Below are positions 1 through 8,241 of a stretch of 64,000 nucleotides of DNA, in pieces. Origin of the DNA: Mangrovimicrobium sediminis (GTDB taxonomy: Bacteria; Pseudomonadota; Gammaproteobacteria; Pseudomonadales; Halieaceae); the NCBI RefSeq assembly GCF_004745945.1, contig NZ_SRLE01000005.1, positions 124,001 to 188,000 on the forward strand, read 5' to 3'. Position 1 is the first letter of the stretch. Every line of letters begins with the position of its first letter. A program made the position numbers and the translations under genes. The notes below the pieces were generated by a model that was not told the origin of the DNA, ran no database searches, and saw only the letters and a program-made list of their open reading frames with translations.

Positions 1-359
1 ATCAGCCCCTGGCCCAGGTGGCGCAGGGCGAAAAAGGCGAAGAACAACAGCAGCGGCCCGGTGCTGGCGGCCAGCAGCAGGCAGCCGGCGCTGAGGCCTG
101 CGGCGACCAGGCAGGCGTAGTGCCGCAGGTCCAGGCGGTCGATCAGCGCGCCGCTCCACAGCAGCAGCGCGGCGCTGGCCAGGGTCGCGCCGGAGTAGAT
201 GGCGCCGAAGTCGCCGTGGCCCAGCCCCAGTTCCGCTCTAATGTCCCCGCCGAACAGGCCGATAAAGAAGGTCTGCCCGAAACTCGAGCAGAACATCATC
301 ATGAAGCCGAACAGCAGCAGGCGCCATTCGGAGCGGATCAGTGGCAGGAAACTACGCAT
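1..359 (-). CDS. MFS transporter, N-terminal part (runs off window start)
   Basis: The first about 119 residues of a membrane transporter are visible. The protein starts at ATG (359-357) with MRSFLPLIRSEWR. A hydrophobic helix follows (LLLFGFMMMFCSSFGQTFF), then a short loop, a second helix around GAIYSGATLASAALLLW, and the conserved loop SGALIDRLDLRHY, which resembles the major facilitator loop between helices 2 and 3 (GxLxDRxxxR). A third and fourth helix follow before the window ends. The substrate cannot be told from this part. The start codon sits inside a long palindrome (358-388). The next gene upstream on this strand is the HAF-like secreted protein. Confidence 0.75.
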   Translation of the reverse strand, partial: MRSFLPLIRSEWRLLLFGFMMMFCSSFGQTFFIGLFGGDIRAELGLGHGDFGAIYSGATLASAALLLWSGALIDRLDLRHYACLVAAGLSAGCLLLAASTGPLLLFFAFFALRHLGQGL

Positions 360-388
360 GCAGGCGATACCCCGGGGTAGGCCTGCAT
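358..388. promoter_or_regulatory. 31-nt palindrome overlapping the MFS start codon
   Basis: The outer arms ATGCAGGC (358-365) and GCCTGCAT (381-388) are perfectly complementary. Between them lies a second perfect palindrome, TACCCCGGGGTA (368-379), with a bulge of two bases on one side and one on the other. The MFS start codon overlaps the outer arm, so the element could be a repressor operator or an mRNA hairpin hiding the start. The structure is seen directly; the role is inference. Confidence 0.5.
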
Positions 389-432
389 CCTAACCGACAG
401 CCCCCGTTCCCGTCACGGGGACAGGGGCGCAT

Positions 433-454
433 CGCGCGACGGGGCCGTCGCGCG
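433..454 (-). terminator. Strong GC hairpin after the HAF-like gene
   Basis: CGCGCGACGG and CCGTCGCGCG form 10-bp perfect arms separated by GG, lying 25 bases past the stop codon of the leftward HAF-like gene. No T-tract follows in either direction, so this is a stem that may slow polymerase or stabilise the 3' end rather than a classic intrinsic terminator. Confidence 0.4.
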
Positions 455-478
455 CCGTGCCCGGCTGCCCGGCGTTGG

Positions 479-1897
479 TCAGGGCAGTACGGAAGCTGCC
501 AGCGTTCCCGCGGTGCGATCCAGGCTGGCACCGGGCAGCGTCACGCCGGTAACGAAAGCGTTGACCCGGCCGTTGCACCCCGGCCCGGAACTGCGCAGGG
601 TGGCGCGACCTCGAGCATTGGTCACGCCTTCGAGCAGCGTCTCCGCGCGGTCGATCAGCGCGACGCTGACCGCGGCGCCCGCCACCGGTGCGCCGGTCTC
701 GTCGCTGACGGAGACACGCACGCGGGAGCGGTTTTTCAGTCCGGTACAGCTGCCGTTGCGGTCCACCACCTTGACGCTCAGTTCCAGCGTGGCCACCAGG
801 CAATCGGCAGTGCAGGCTTCGACGGGCACCAGCTTGCCCATCACGCTGGCGTCGCCGAGGGTGAGGTCGGCGAGCAGTGCACCGCTGCCGGTCTCGCCGT
901 TCAGGCCGTCGACGTGGATGAGGCCCGCATAGGCGGCGCTGATCTGTGGGGCGACGTCGGCGGCCACGCCATCGGGGCCCTCGGCGCGCACACCGATTTC
1001 GGGAAAGCCCGGCGCCGGGTCGTTGACGGTCGCGGTGAGTGTGCCCTGCGCGTCGAGCGAACCCGTATCCCACAGGATGCTGGGACCAGAGGGGCCGGCG
1101 ATGACCTGCCAGGCACTGGTGTCGGGGCTGTAGCGCGCCAGGTGACGGAAGGTCACGCCGGCGTCGACCGTGCGCAGGAAGCCCGCGCGCATGCCGGCAT
1201 CGTTGACGAACTGGGTCGCGGAATTGTCGGCCGTGTACGGGGAGGGCGGGGGAGTGACCGCGACCTCGCTGCCAGGGACGCCGAACTGATAACTCAGGTT
1301 GGGAGTGGCAATTACGCCGCCCGGGCTCACCGCGATCGGCAGCTCGGGGTAGTCGGGATGGCCGAAGCTGGTCAGCTCGGTGAAACCGGTTGCCATGGTC
1401 CAGATGTAGGGGCGGAAGATCTTGTCCGCAGGGCGCTCGCGATTGGTGGCGTAGCCGAAGACGTTGTTCTGGTCGTCGATGCCGGCGCCGATGGTGTCCT
1501 GCAGGTCGGGGAACGCGCCGATATCAGTGCGCGCGAAGCTGCCGCTGCCGGCATTCCAGGCCCAGATGGCCGGGGCGCCATAGACGTTGGACAGGTCCGC
1601 GGTGTTGGCCAGCACCCAGCCGCTGGCGGAGATGCCCAGCCAGCGGTAGAAGTCGTTGCCGTTGCCTACGGCATAGGCCGTGCCGTCGCGCCAGATCGTG
1701 GGGGCGAAATCGCTGCCGCGCACACCGGCCACCAACTGGCCATCGGCGCTGATCAACTGCCCGCGGGCGCCATTGGCGATGTGCTCGTAGGCGTAGGTCG
1801 TGGCCTGGGTGCCGGCGTGCCAGCCCAGGGCAAGGGTGGTGGCGAGTGCCAGAACCAGCTGCTGTCGGCGGTTGCCCGTGCGAGCGAAAGTACCCAT
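479..1897 (-). CDS. Secreted HAF-repeat-like protein with C-terminal Ig-like domain
   Basis: A 472-residue exported protein. The N-terminus has basic residues (RTGNRR) followed by a hydrophobic stretch (LVLALATTLALGW) and small residues near position 33, consistent with a Sec signal peptide. Residues 35-330 hold degenerate repeats of the type found in extracellular HAF proteins, such as APTIWRDGTAYAVG and PAIWAWNAGSG, each pairing a W-rich strand with a title-like phrase. The last 100 residues (RVRVSVSDETGAPVAGAAVSVALID) look like an invasin/Big-type beta-sandwich with a cysteine pair. The protein has no catalytic motif that I recognise. A surface or extracellular binding role is possible but inferred. 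It stands alone, followed by a GC hairpin. Confidence 0.6.
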   Translation of the reverse strand: MGTFARTGNRRQQLVLALATTLALGWHAGTQATTYAYEHIANGARGQLISADGQLVAGVRGSDFAPTIWRDGTAYAVGNGNDFYRWLGISASGWVLANTADLSNVYGAPAIWAWNAGSGSFARTDIGAFPDLQDTIGAGIDDQNNVFGYATNRERPADKIFRPYIWTMATGFTELTSFGHPDYPELPIAVSPGGVIATPNLSYQFGVPGSEVAVTPPPSPYTADNSATQFVNDAGMRAGFLRTVDAGVTFRHLARYSPDTSAWQVIAGPSGPSILWDTGSLDAQGTLTATVNDPAPGFPEIGVRAEGPDGVAADVAPQISAAYAGLIHVDGLNGETGSGALLADLTLGDASVMGKLVPVEACTADCLVATLELSVKVVDRNGSCTGLKNRSRVRVSVSDETGAPVAGAAVSVALIDRAETLLEGVTNARGRATLRSSGPGCNGRVNAFVTGVTLPGASLDRTAGTLAASVLP

Positions 1898-2019
1898 CGT
1901 GCTTCCTCAGGTTGTTGTGGGAACAGGTGCGCGGGCAGGCTTGCCGGCTCCCTGCTGCAGTGGGTACCCGCTGTGGCCAATTTTGTTCATTTGCATCGCG
2001 CAGTCCACACCGACGCGAC

Positions 2020-2044
2020 TACCCGATCGGGCGGACATCGGGTA
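2020..2044. repeat. 8-bp inverted repeat, possible operator
   Basis: TACCCGAT (2020-2027) and ATCGGGTA (2037-2044) are perfect complements with a 9-base spacer. The position, about 70 bases upstream of the likely dehydrogenase promoter, suits a regulator binding site. No T-tract follows, so it is not an intrinsic terminator. The function is inferred. Confidence 0.35.
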
Positions 2045-2115
2045 TTGCTCGCCTCGCGGCCCTGTGCTGCGTCGCGGCGCTGCTGCGGCCCGGTCCCATT
2101 TCGACTAAGATCGGA

Positions 2116-2144
2116 TTGGGAATGCAATGCCAACAGTCTATGCT
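2116..2144 (+). promoter_or_regulatory. Candidate sigma-70 promoter for isocitrate dehydrogenase
   Basis: TTGGGA (2116-2121) and TATGCT (2139-2144) match four of six consensus bases each with an ideal 17-base spacer. This predicts a leader of about 55 bases before the ATG at 2206. Confidence 0.45.
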
Positions 2145-2205
2145 GGCGAGTTTACATTCCGGGGGTTGCGCGCTCCGCGCCCGCCCGTCACTCAGGGGAG
2201 AGGTC

Positions 2206-3939
2206 ATGACTGCCAAAATCAAGGTCCAGCGGCCGCTGGTTATTCTGCACGGGGACGAGATGGCGCAGATCGCCTTCGAGCGCATCCTCGACATGTTCGT
2301 CAGCAGCCGCCTGGATATCGAGCTGGTGGAGATCGATCTCTCCGCGGAAAATCGCCTGGTCAGCAACGGCTCCGTGGTCGCCGATGCGATCGAGGCTCTG
2401 AAGGAGCACGGTGTCGGCATCAAGAACGCCGGCATGACCGTCAACCGCAAACAGCTGGACGACCTGCTCGCCCGGCACCCGGATATCGACGAGTCGAAAC
2501 TCGACAAGCTGGCGACCAAGTCGCCTAACGGGGCCATCCGCAAGGGCATTCACGGCAATATCACGCGCGAGGACATCCAGTTCCGCAACCTCAGGGTCAA
2601 GCACCCGGAGTGGATTGGCCGCGATATCGAAGTCCTCACCATGGAGACCGGCGGCATCAAGCACAGTGCCAACGCGCTGGCCTGTACCACCGGGGTGGCC
2701 AAGGTGATTTTCATCGGCAGCAGCGGCGACCCGGTGGAAGTACACCGGCGCACCCTGCGCAAGGGCGACCCCTGGCTGCTGGCGACCAACTCCCTGGAGG
2801 ATGTGCGCGCCTGGGCGCATGTGTTCTTCCAGCGCGCGCTGGATGAGAACCGCGACGCCTACCTGGGTCTCAAGGACACCGTGATTCCCGGCTACGATGG
2901 CGTCATGCGCGCCGCGATCGAAGAAATTTATGAACGCGACTACAAGGACAAGCTGGCCCAGGCCGGGCTCTACTACCACTATGAACTGATCGACGCCCAG
3001 GCCGCGCGGATTGTCGCCAACCCGCCGGTGCGCGCGTTGTGGGGCGTGCCGGACAACACCACCGGGCGCAAGCTGTTCAAGCTGGTCAACGAACTCAAGC
3101 GCTACGGCATTCCCGACCGCAAGCACCACGTCTCCCTGTCGCGCATGAGTGCCGGCGGCGGCGACCAGTACGGCAGCTTCAACATGGCGGTGGAAGAAGA
3201 CGGCATCGTCAAGGTGATCCTGGATGGCGAGGAGATGCACGCCCGCGACGTCAAGGCCGGCGACCCGCTGCTGTTCATGTCCAACGACAAGGCGTCGATC
3301 AAGGACTGGGTCATGCAGGTGTTCCGCGACGCCTCGAACAAGAACAAGGAGGTCTACTTCGGACTCAAGCGCGAATATATGGAGTATGACGAGGTGTTCA
3401 GCAAGGTGCTGCTGGAGGTGCGCCACGAACTGGCCGCGACCGGTGTGCGCCCGCCCTCGTTCATGATCATGCGCCCGTCCAGCCAGTTGAAGAAGATGAT
3501 CTGCGACCCGCCGCGCAACGCGCTGTACCCGGCGCAGAACCTCGACGGCGACATCTTCTCGGACATCGCCGCCGCACTCGGCGGCAGCTTGGCCACGGCC
3601 AGTTCGATCATCGAGAGCAAGGACGGCTCCATGCTGTTCGAGGCGCCCCACGGCACCGCCCACGACCTCTACCTGCGCTACCTCGACAGCGAGGGCCGCG
3701 AGGCCCACTTCAACTCATCGGCGCTGCTCTACGCGGTGGCCAACGCGCTGGAGACCATCGCCCAGCGCGAGGATAACGCTGAATTGCAGGACTATGCGGC
3801 GCGCCTGAAGAACGCACTGATCGACACCGTCGGCGATGGCATCATCACCGGCGACCTGCGCGGCAAGACGTCCGATCCGGACAGTGAGACCACTGTCGAT
3901 ATGCAGGGATTCCTGGATGCGGTGCAGGAGCGTCTCTGA
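2206..3939 (+). CDS. icd: Isocitrate dehydrogenase, long type II form, predicted NAD-specific
   Basis: Oxidises isocitrate to 2-oxoglutarate in the TCA cycle. The 577-residue protein is much longer than the roughly 410 residues of ordinary dimeric type II enzymes, but it shares their signatures: HGDEMAQIAFE near residue 14, the substrate loop KSPNGAIR (105-112), and APHGTAHDLYLRY near the C-terminus. In NADP enzymes of this family the last motif reads GTxTRH. Here Asp487-Leu488 replace the Arg-His pair that binds the 2'-phosphate. I recall the same residues and numbering from the NAD-specific enzyme of Congregibacter litoralis, so NAD use is predicted. The ATG at 2206 is preceded by a GGAGAGG ribosome binding site. 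It is monocistronic, with an upstream promoter candidate. Confidence 0.9.
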   Translation: MTAKIKVQRPLVILHGDEMAQIAFERILDMFVSSRLDIELVEIDLSAENRLVSNGSVVADAIEALKEHGVGIKNAGMTVNRKQLDDLLARHPDIDESKLDKLATKSPNGAIRKGIHGNITREDIQFRNLRVKHPEWIGRDIEVLTMETGGIKHSANALACTTGVAKVIFIGSSGDPVEVHRRTLRKGDPWLLATNSLEDVRAWAHVFFQRALDENRDAYLGLKDTVIPGYDGVMRAAIEEIYERDYKDKLAQAGLYYHYELIDAQAARIVANPPVRALWGVPDNTTGRKLFKLVNELKRYGIPDRKHHVSLSRMSAGGGDQYGSFNMAVEEDGIVKVILDGEEMHARDVKAGDPLLFMSNDKASIKDWVMQVFRDASNKNKEVYFGLKREYMEYDEVFSKVLLEVRHELAATGVRPPSFMIMRPSSQLKKMICDPPRNALYPAQNLDGDIFSDIAAALGGSLATASSIIESKDGSMLFEAPHGTAHDLYLRYLDSEGREAHFNSSALLYAVANALETIAQREDNAELQDYAARLKNALIDTVGDGIITGDLRGKTSDPDSETTVDMQGFLDAVQERL

Positions 3940-3990
3940 TACGAGCGCGCCTGCAGCCCGCGCCGAGTCATTCAGCCTTCGCTGAACCCC

Positions 3991-4659
3991 TCAGCCTTCG
4001 CCGAGATAGTGGTCCTCGTCGAAGGTTTTCACCAGCTGCGGATAGAACACCGTGAGCGTGGTGATGACCATGCCGTTGATGAAGCCCTCCGGGAACATCA
4101 TCAGCAGTAGCAGCGGCCACTGCTCCAGGCACAAGGCGATCCAGTCCCACTTGCCGATGGCGGCGAAGGCCAGCATGGTGCCCGCCGCCACCAGCGCCGC
4201 GCACAGGGCCCCGCCGAAGAACCCCGCCCCCAGCATGTAGATGAACAGGTTGCGCGAGCGCAGCCGGCGCAGGCGATACACCAGGTAGCGGGTGGTGGTG
4301 GTCGGAATGAAAATGGTCAGTACCCAGGCTGGGGCCGCGGCCACGATCGGCTGGCCTATGATCAGGCAGTGGGCGATGACCGCCATGCTGCCGCCGATGA
4401 TAGCGAAGCGCCAGCCCAGCAGCATGGTGAAGCAGCTGACTCCCAGCAGGTGCAGCCACAGGCCGTCGATGGCGCGCACCGATATCAGCCACAGGGCCAC
4501 GCAGGCGATGCTGCTGCCCAGCAGCACATGCTGGCGTTGCGACACCCGGTAGATGGCGCGCCAGTCGGCGTAGCGCACCGCGGTGCCCAGCACCAGCAGC
4601 CAGCCGGCCCAGCTGATGACCAGCAGCCAGGTGGGCAGTAATTCGCGGGCGATGAACAC
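3991..4659 (-). CDS. Orphan CbiM-like (ECF-type) membrane protein
   Basis: About 222 residues with six or so hydrophobic helices (LLPTWLLVISWAGWLLVLG, LLGSSIACVALWLIS, FAIIGGSMAVIAHCLII and others) and the loop LHLLGVSCFTMLLGWRFAI. This resembles stand-alone CbiM-like permeases of the energy-coupling-factor superfamily (COG3235 type). CbiM proteins carry cobalt or nickel, but no CbiQ or CbiO partner is nearby, so metal transport is uncertain. I chose GTG (4659-4657), 14 bases after the ygfZ stop. A longer frame would overlap ygfZ heavily. The two genes probably form one transcript. A small TTCAGC/GCTGAA hairpin (3971-3986) follows the stop, between this gene and the convergent dehydrogenase. 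Confidence 0.65.
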   Translation of the reverse strand: MFIARELLPTWLLVISWAGWLLVLGTAVRYADWRAIYRVSQRQHVLLGSSIACVALWLISVRAIDGLWLHLLGVSCFTMLLGWRFAIIGGSMAVIAHCLIIGQPIVAAAPAWVLTIFIPTTTTRYLVYRLRRLRSRNLFIYMLGAGFFGGALCAALVAAGTMLAFAAIGKWDWIALCLEQWPLLLLMMFPEGFINGMVITTLTVFYPQLVKTFDEDHYLGEG

Positions 4660-4673
4660 GGGGGCCGGCCAGC

Positions 4674-5603
4674 TTACTCGGGCAGGGCGTAGGGCAGTTG
4701 CAGCAGGGTCATGGCCGGGCCGCCCTCGCCCAGTAGCAGGCCCCCTGCCACGCCGGGGCCGGTTGCCACAGCCAGACACAGCGCTTTGCCGTCAACCTGC
4801 ACGCTGTTGACGATCTCGCCGGTGCTGGCGCCCAATCCGTCGGTATAGAGCTTGCTGCCCGGGGCGGGTGTCTCCCCGGTCGCAACTTCGGCCAGGTAGG
4901 CGCGCTGCTTGGGCTTGCCGCGGTAGTGCAGGCGGGCGACGATTTCCTGCCCGGTGTAGCAGCCCTTGTTGAAGCTCACGTGCCCGGTGAGGTCGTAGTT
5001 GAACAATTGCGGGATGAACTCCCCGCTGGTGGCCGCCTCGACCCGGGCAACCCCGGCGCGCATCTGCAGTGCGCGCCATTGCGATTCGTCCCCAGCCTGC
5101 AAGCGCTCGCGCAGGGTGGCGACCAGCTCCGCGTGGTTCTGCGTATCGATAAACACCTCGAAGGCGATTTCCGCTCCCGGCGCGCGTACCGCGACGATTC
5201 CCGGGGCGCTGGCTGCGGCATAGTCCTCGCTGCCGGGTTCACTTCCGACCACATCAGACAGCACCCCCGGGGCGTCTTCGCCCCAGCAACCGAACGCCCG
5301 CCAGTCATCGCGCGCGATGTCGATTTTGGCCTTGGAGAACACGATGAACTTACCCAGCGTAGCGGCGGCGGTGTCCAGGATGTCGCGGCGCATGCGCAGG
5401 GCGACGTGTTCCGCATCGAGCTGGACCAGCAGGAAATCGCAGACCATACGCCCCTGAGCCGTGCAGTAGGCGCCGGGCAGGGCCTGGGTCGCGGACAGCT
5501 TGCGCGTGTCGCAGGTGGTCTGCCCCTGCAGGAAGGTGAGGGTGTCGGGGCCTGCGATGTGTAGCAAGCCCTCGCCGGGAAGTGCGCTGAAATATCCGTT
5601 CAC
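4674..5603 (-). CDS. ygfZ: YgfZ-type folate-binding Fe-S cluster repair protein
   Basis: A tetrahydrofolate-binding GcvT-like protein that helps assembly and repair of iron-sulfur enzymes. The family signature KGCYTGQE is present in HVSFNKGCYTGQEIVARLHY, with its conserved cysteine. The N-terminal part contains FLQGQTTCD, also typical. I prefer the GTG at 5603, which gives 309 residues starting VNGYFSALP. An upstream in-frame ATG would add about 50 residues of no family character and run into the sdhE promoter region. It is divergent from sdhE and upstream of the CbiM-like gene. Both neighbours (sdhE, nadB) concern flavin or Fe-S enzymes. Confidence 0.88.
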   Translation of the reverse strand: MNGYFSALPGEGLLHIAGPDTLTFLQGQTTCDTRKLSATQALPGAYCTAQGRMVCDFLLVQLDAEHVALRMRRDILDTAAATLGKFIVFSKAKIDIARDDWRAFGCWGEDAPGVLSDVVGSEPGSEDYAAASAPGIVAVRAPGAEIAFEVFIDTQNHAELVATLRERLQAGDESQWRALQMRAGVARVEAATSGEFIPQLFNYDLTGHVSFNKGCYTGQEIVARLHYRGKPKQRAYLAEVATGETPAPGSKLYTDGLGASTGEIVNSVQVDGKALCLAVATGPGVAGGLLLGEGGPAMTLLQLPYALPE

Positions 5604-5705
5604 GGGTACATCTCTGGGTGTCGTGGAGTTCCATGATAGGGCCAGCGAGGGGCGGCTGTCAGCCGTCGGCCCCGCCGGTTTTCGCCGCGACGGGGCCGAT
5701 GGCGC

Positions 5706-5711
5706 TATAAT
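5706..5711 (+). promoter_or_regulatory. Candidate -10 box for sdhE
   Basis: A perfect TATAAT lies 39 bases before the sdhE start in the ygfZ-sdhE divergent region. No good -35 is visible at 16-18 bases, so the site may need an activator or be fortuitous. Confidence 0.4.
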
Positions 5712-5749
5712 GTGCGCCCCTGATGTGGACCTGCAAAGGCAATTGGTCA

Positions 5750-6016
5750 ATGGTAGTGGACGACGAATACAACCGCATGCGTTGGGCAGCCCGCCGCGGC
5801 ATGCTGGAGCTGGACCTGGTGCTGGAGCCTTTCGTGCGCGACCGCTACCGCGATCTCGGGGAGGACGACCGCGCCAGCTTCCGGCGCCTCATGGAGAGCG
5901 AAGACCAGGACCTGTTCGCCTGGTTCCTCGGCCGGCAATTACCTGACGACCAGGAGCTGGCCGCTATTGTCAAAACGGTTCTCGACTTCGCCCGCACTAA
6001 ACCTGAGGATCGCTGA
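5750..6016 (+). CDS. sdhE: SdhE flavinylation factor for succinate dehydrogenase
   Basis: A small (88-residue) cytoplasmic protein that promotes covalent attachment of FAD to SdhA. The invariant RGxxE motif is present as RGMLE at residues 16-20. The rest (ELDLVLEPFVRDRYRDL, DDQELFAWFLG-like) follows the five-helix family pattern. The start at ATG 5750 has AAAGG about ten bases upstream; an in-frame ATG at 5723 is also possible but lacks a clear site. The next gene, ygfX, begins inside its 3' end, the same arrangement as in Escherichia coli. Confidence 0.9.
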   Translation: MVVDDEYNRMRWAARRGMLELDLVLEPFVRDRYRDLGEDDRASFRRLMESEDQDLFAWFLGRQLPDDQELAAIVKTVLDFARTKPEDR

Positions 6017-6392
6017 TTCCCCCTCCCGGCGGCGCTGGCTGCTCCTGTTTGGCCTGCTTGGCGCTGTCCATCTCGGCGGTATCGCCTGGACCCTGGAGTC
6101 CCCCTGGCCGCTGCTGGCGCTCCCCGTTTTTTTTACCTACCTGTGGCAAACCCTGCGCGACCCTCTGGTGGGGGTGGAACTGCGCTGGCGCGCGGGGCGC
6201 TGGTCGCTCGGCAGCTGTGATGATGGCGATGGCATCGAAATGACCCCCGAACGCTGGCACCTGCTGCCCTGGGTGACCTACCTGGCGTGGCGCGACGGTG
6301 CCGGCGCCCGCGGCCAGGCCTGGCTGTTTGCGGACAGCGCCTCTGCGCAAGCGCTACGGCGACTGCGGGTCAGGCTCGCCCTGCAGCGGTGA
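5967..6392 (+). CDS. ygfX: YgfX-like membrane protein
   Basis: A 141-residue protein with two close transmembrane helices ([20 protein letters not shown] and [14 protein letters not shown]) and a soluble tail ending in [21 protein letters not shown]. Its size, two-helix hairpin and C-terminal pattern match YgfX (also called CptA), the inner-membrane partner of SdhE. It probably uses a TTG start and overlaps sdhE by 50 bases, implying translational coupling. Its 3' end overlaps the convergent nadB by 39 bases. In E. coli it was proposed to be a toxin affecting cell shape; that is not shown by this sequence. Confidence 0.7.
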   Translation: MSKRFSTSPALNLRIADSPSRRRWLLLFGLLGAVHLGGIAWTLESPWPLLALPVFFTYLWQTLRDPLVGVELRWRAGRWSLGSCDDGDGIEMTPERWHLLPWVTYLAWRDGAGARGQAWLFADSASAQALRRLRVRLALQR

Positions 6393-7976
6393 GTTGACCG
6401 GTGTGAGTACCGTGTCCACCGCCTCCGGCAACAGGTCGGGGTAGTCCAGGGTGTAGTGCAGGCCGCGGCTTTCCTTGCGCTCGATGGCGCAGCGGATCAT
6501 CAACTCGGCGACCATGGCCAGGTTGCGCAACTCCAGCAGGTCGTTGCTCACCTTGTAGTTGCCGTAGTATTCGGCGATCTCCGCCTGCAGCACCGTGACC
6601 CGGCGCAGCGCGCGCTGCAGCCGCTTGTTGCTGCGCACGATGCCGACATAGTCCCACATGAAGCGGCGCAGCTCGTCCCAGTTGTGGGAGATGACCACGT
6701 CCTCGTCGGAGTCGGTCACCTGGCTTTCGTCCCAGGCCGGGGCGCTGTCCGGGGCGGACAGGCTGTCCAGGCTGGCGGCGATGTCCCGGGCCGCGGACTC
6801 GGCGTAGACGATGCACTCCAGCAGCGAGTTCGAGGCCATGCGATTGGCGCCGTGCAGGCCGGTGCAGGAGGTTTCGCCGATCGCGTAGAGCCCGGCCAGG
6901 TCGGTACGCCCGGCGGTGTCCACGATCACGCCGCCACAGGTGTAGTGTGCGGCAGGGACCACGGGGATGGGCTCGCGTGCGATGTCGATGCCGAATTCCG
7001 CGCAGCGGTCCATGATGGTGGGGAAATGGCTGCGCAGGAACTCCTCGGACTTGTGCGAGATGTCCAGGAAGACACAGTCGATCCCCAGCTTCTTCATCTC
7101 GTGGTCTATGGTGCGGGCCACCACGTCGCGCGGCGCCAGCTCCGCCTTGGGGTGGAAGTCGGGCATGAAGCGGCTGCCGTCCGGCAGTCGCAGCAGGCCT
7201 CCCTCGCCGCGCACCGCCTCGCTGATCAGGAACGACTTGGCCCTGGGGTGGTACAGGCAGGTGGGGTGAAACTGGTTGAACTCGAGGTTGGCCACCCTGC
7301 AGCCGGCGCGCCAGGCCATGGCGATGCCATCGCCGCTGGCGCCGTCCGGATTGCTGGTATAAAGGTAGGCCTTGCTCGCCCCGCCGGTGGCCAGCACCAC
7401 GGCGCGGGCGGAGAACAGGTCGACGTGTTCGCTGCGCCGGTCGAGCACATAGGCACCCTGGCAGCGGCCGTCGCGGCGCACCAGGTCGACCGCCACCCGC
7501 TGGGTGAATACCTCGATGTTGTCCCGTGCCATCACCCGCTCGGTGAGCACCTCGGAGATGGCGCGCCCGGTGCGGTCCGCCGCGTGAATGATGCGCCGGT
7601 GGCTGTGGCCGCCCTCCATGGTCAGGTGGAACTCGCGCTCCATGTCGCTCAGGCGGTCCTCGCGGAGGTCGAAATCCACGCCCTGCTCGACCAGCCATTC
7701 GACGCAGTGGCGGCTGTTGCGCACGGTGAACTCGACGGCTTCGCGCTTGCACAGCCCGGCGCCGGCGGTCAGGGTATCCTCGACGTGGGAGTCGATGGTG
7801 TCGCGGTCGTGCAGCACCGCCGCCATGCCGCCCTGGGCCCAGTAGGTGGAGCCCTGGTTGAGGTCGGCCTTGGACAGTAGAGCGATGCGCAGGTGTGACG
7901 GCAGGTGCAGGGCGAGGCTGAGTCCGGCCGCACCGGTGCCGATGATGAGTACGTCGTGTTCGTGGGCGGTGGGCAC
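6354..7976 (-). CDS. nadB: L-aspartate oxidase
   Basis: An FAD enzyme that oxidises L-aspartate to iminoaspartate, the first step of de novo NAD synthesis; NadA then condenses the product. The 540-residue length is normal. The dinucleotide fold [11 protein letters not shown] (13-23) is followed by [13 protein letters not shown], which binds FAD and is typical of NadB and the succinate dehydrogenase flavoprotein family. The signatures [17 protein letters not shown] and [10 protein letters not shown] and the C-terminal helical domain fit NadB rather than SdhA. No nadA or nadC is in the window. It is divergent from the rpoE operon. Confidence 0.95.
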   Translation of the reverse strand: MPTAHEHDVLIIGTGAAGLSLALHLPSHLRIALLSKADLNQGSTYWAQGGMAAVLHDRDTIDSHVEDTLTAGAGLCKREAVEFTVRNSRHCVEWLVEQGVDFDLREDRLSDMEREFHLTMEGGHSHRRIIHAADRTGRAISEVLTERVMARDNIEVFTQRVAVDLVRRDGRCQGAYVLDRRSEHVDLFSARAVVLATGGASKAYLYTSNPDGASGDGIAMAWRAGCRVANLEFNQFHPTCLYHPRAKSFLISEAVRGEGGLLRLPDGSRFMPDFHPKAELAPRDVVARTIDHEMKKLGIDCVFLDISHKSEEFLRSHFPTIMDRCAEFGIDIAREPIPVVPAAHYTCGGVIVDTAGRTDLAGLYAIGETSCTGLHGANRMASNSLLECIVYAESAARDIAASLDSLSAPDSAPAWDESQVTDSDEDVVISHNWDELRRFMWDYVGIVRSNKRLQRALRRVTVLQAEIAEYYGNYKVSNDLLELRNLAMVAELMIRCAIERKESRGLHYTLDYPDLLPEAVDTVLTPVNSPLQGEPDPQSP

Positions 7977-8099
7977 TGGTTGTCTGCTTGCCGGCTCAGG
8001 GAGTGAAATATATGATGTGCCTCAACAACTTAGCTCAAGGTTTTGGCATTCGGGGCGAGTATAAACGACCTGCGCCAAAATAAGGAAATCCCACCGTGG

Positions 8100-8127
8100 G
8101 GAACTTTTACAGATCGATACTCTCTTA
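8100..8127 (+). promoter_or_regulatory. Sigma-E promoter upstream of rpoE (autoregulation)
   Basis: GGAACTT (8100-8106) is a perfect sigma-E -35 element. It is followed after 16 bases by TCTTA (8123-8127), close to the TCTRA -10 element. It lies about 115 bases before the rpoE GTG and predicts that the sigma factor drives its own operon, as known in E. coli and Pseudomonas. Confidence 0.8.
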
Positions 8128-8241
8128 CAGGTGCCCTGGGCGCTCGCCGGTTGTGAGTTTGCGGCGTCCGGCGTGCATCGGGGCACAGTTTAAAGAGAGG
8201 GTCGTGGCAGCCTTGCCGGGAGCCAGAAAGGGGATACCGGA

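Larger units (their letters stand above)
1898..2205. other. 308-base intergenic region between divergent genes
   Basis: This region separates the leftward HAF-like gene from the rightward isocitrate dehydrogenase. It holds a perfect inverted repeat (2020-2044) and a plausible sigma-70 promoter for the dehydrogenase (2116-2144), both listed separately. I found no open frame with coding character and no RNA gene. Confidence 0.6.

Noticed and set aside
341-2209. 622-codon plus-strand frame antisense to the HAF-like gene
   Set aside because: No recognisable domain. The minus-strand frame has a signal peptide, repeats and a domain.
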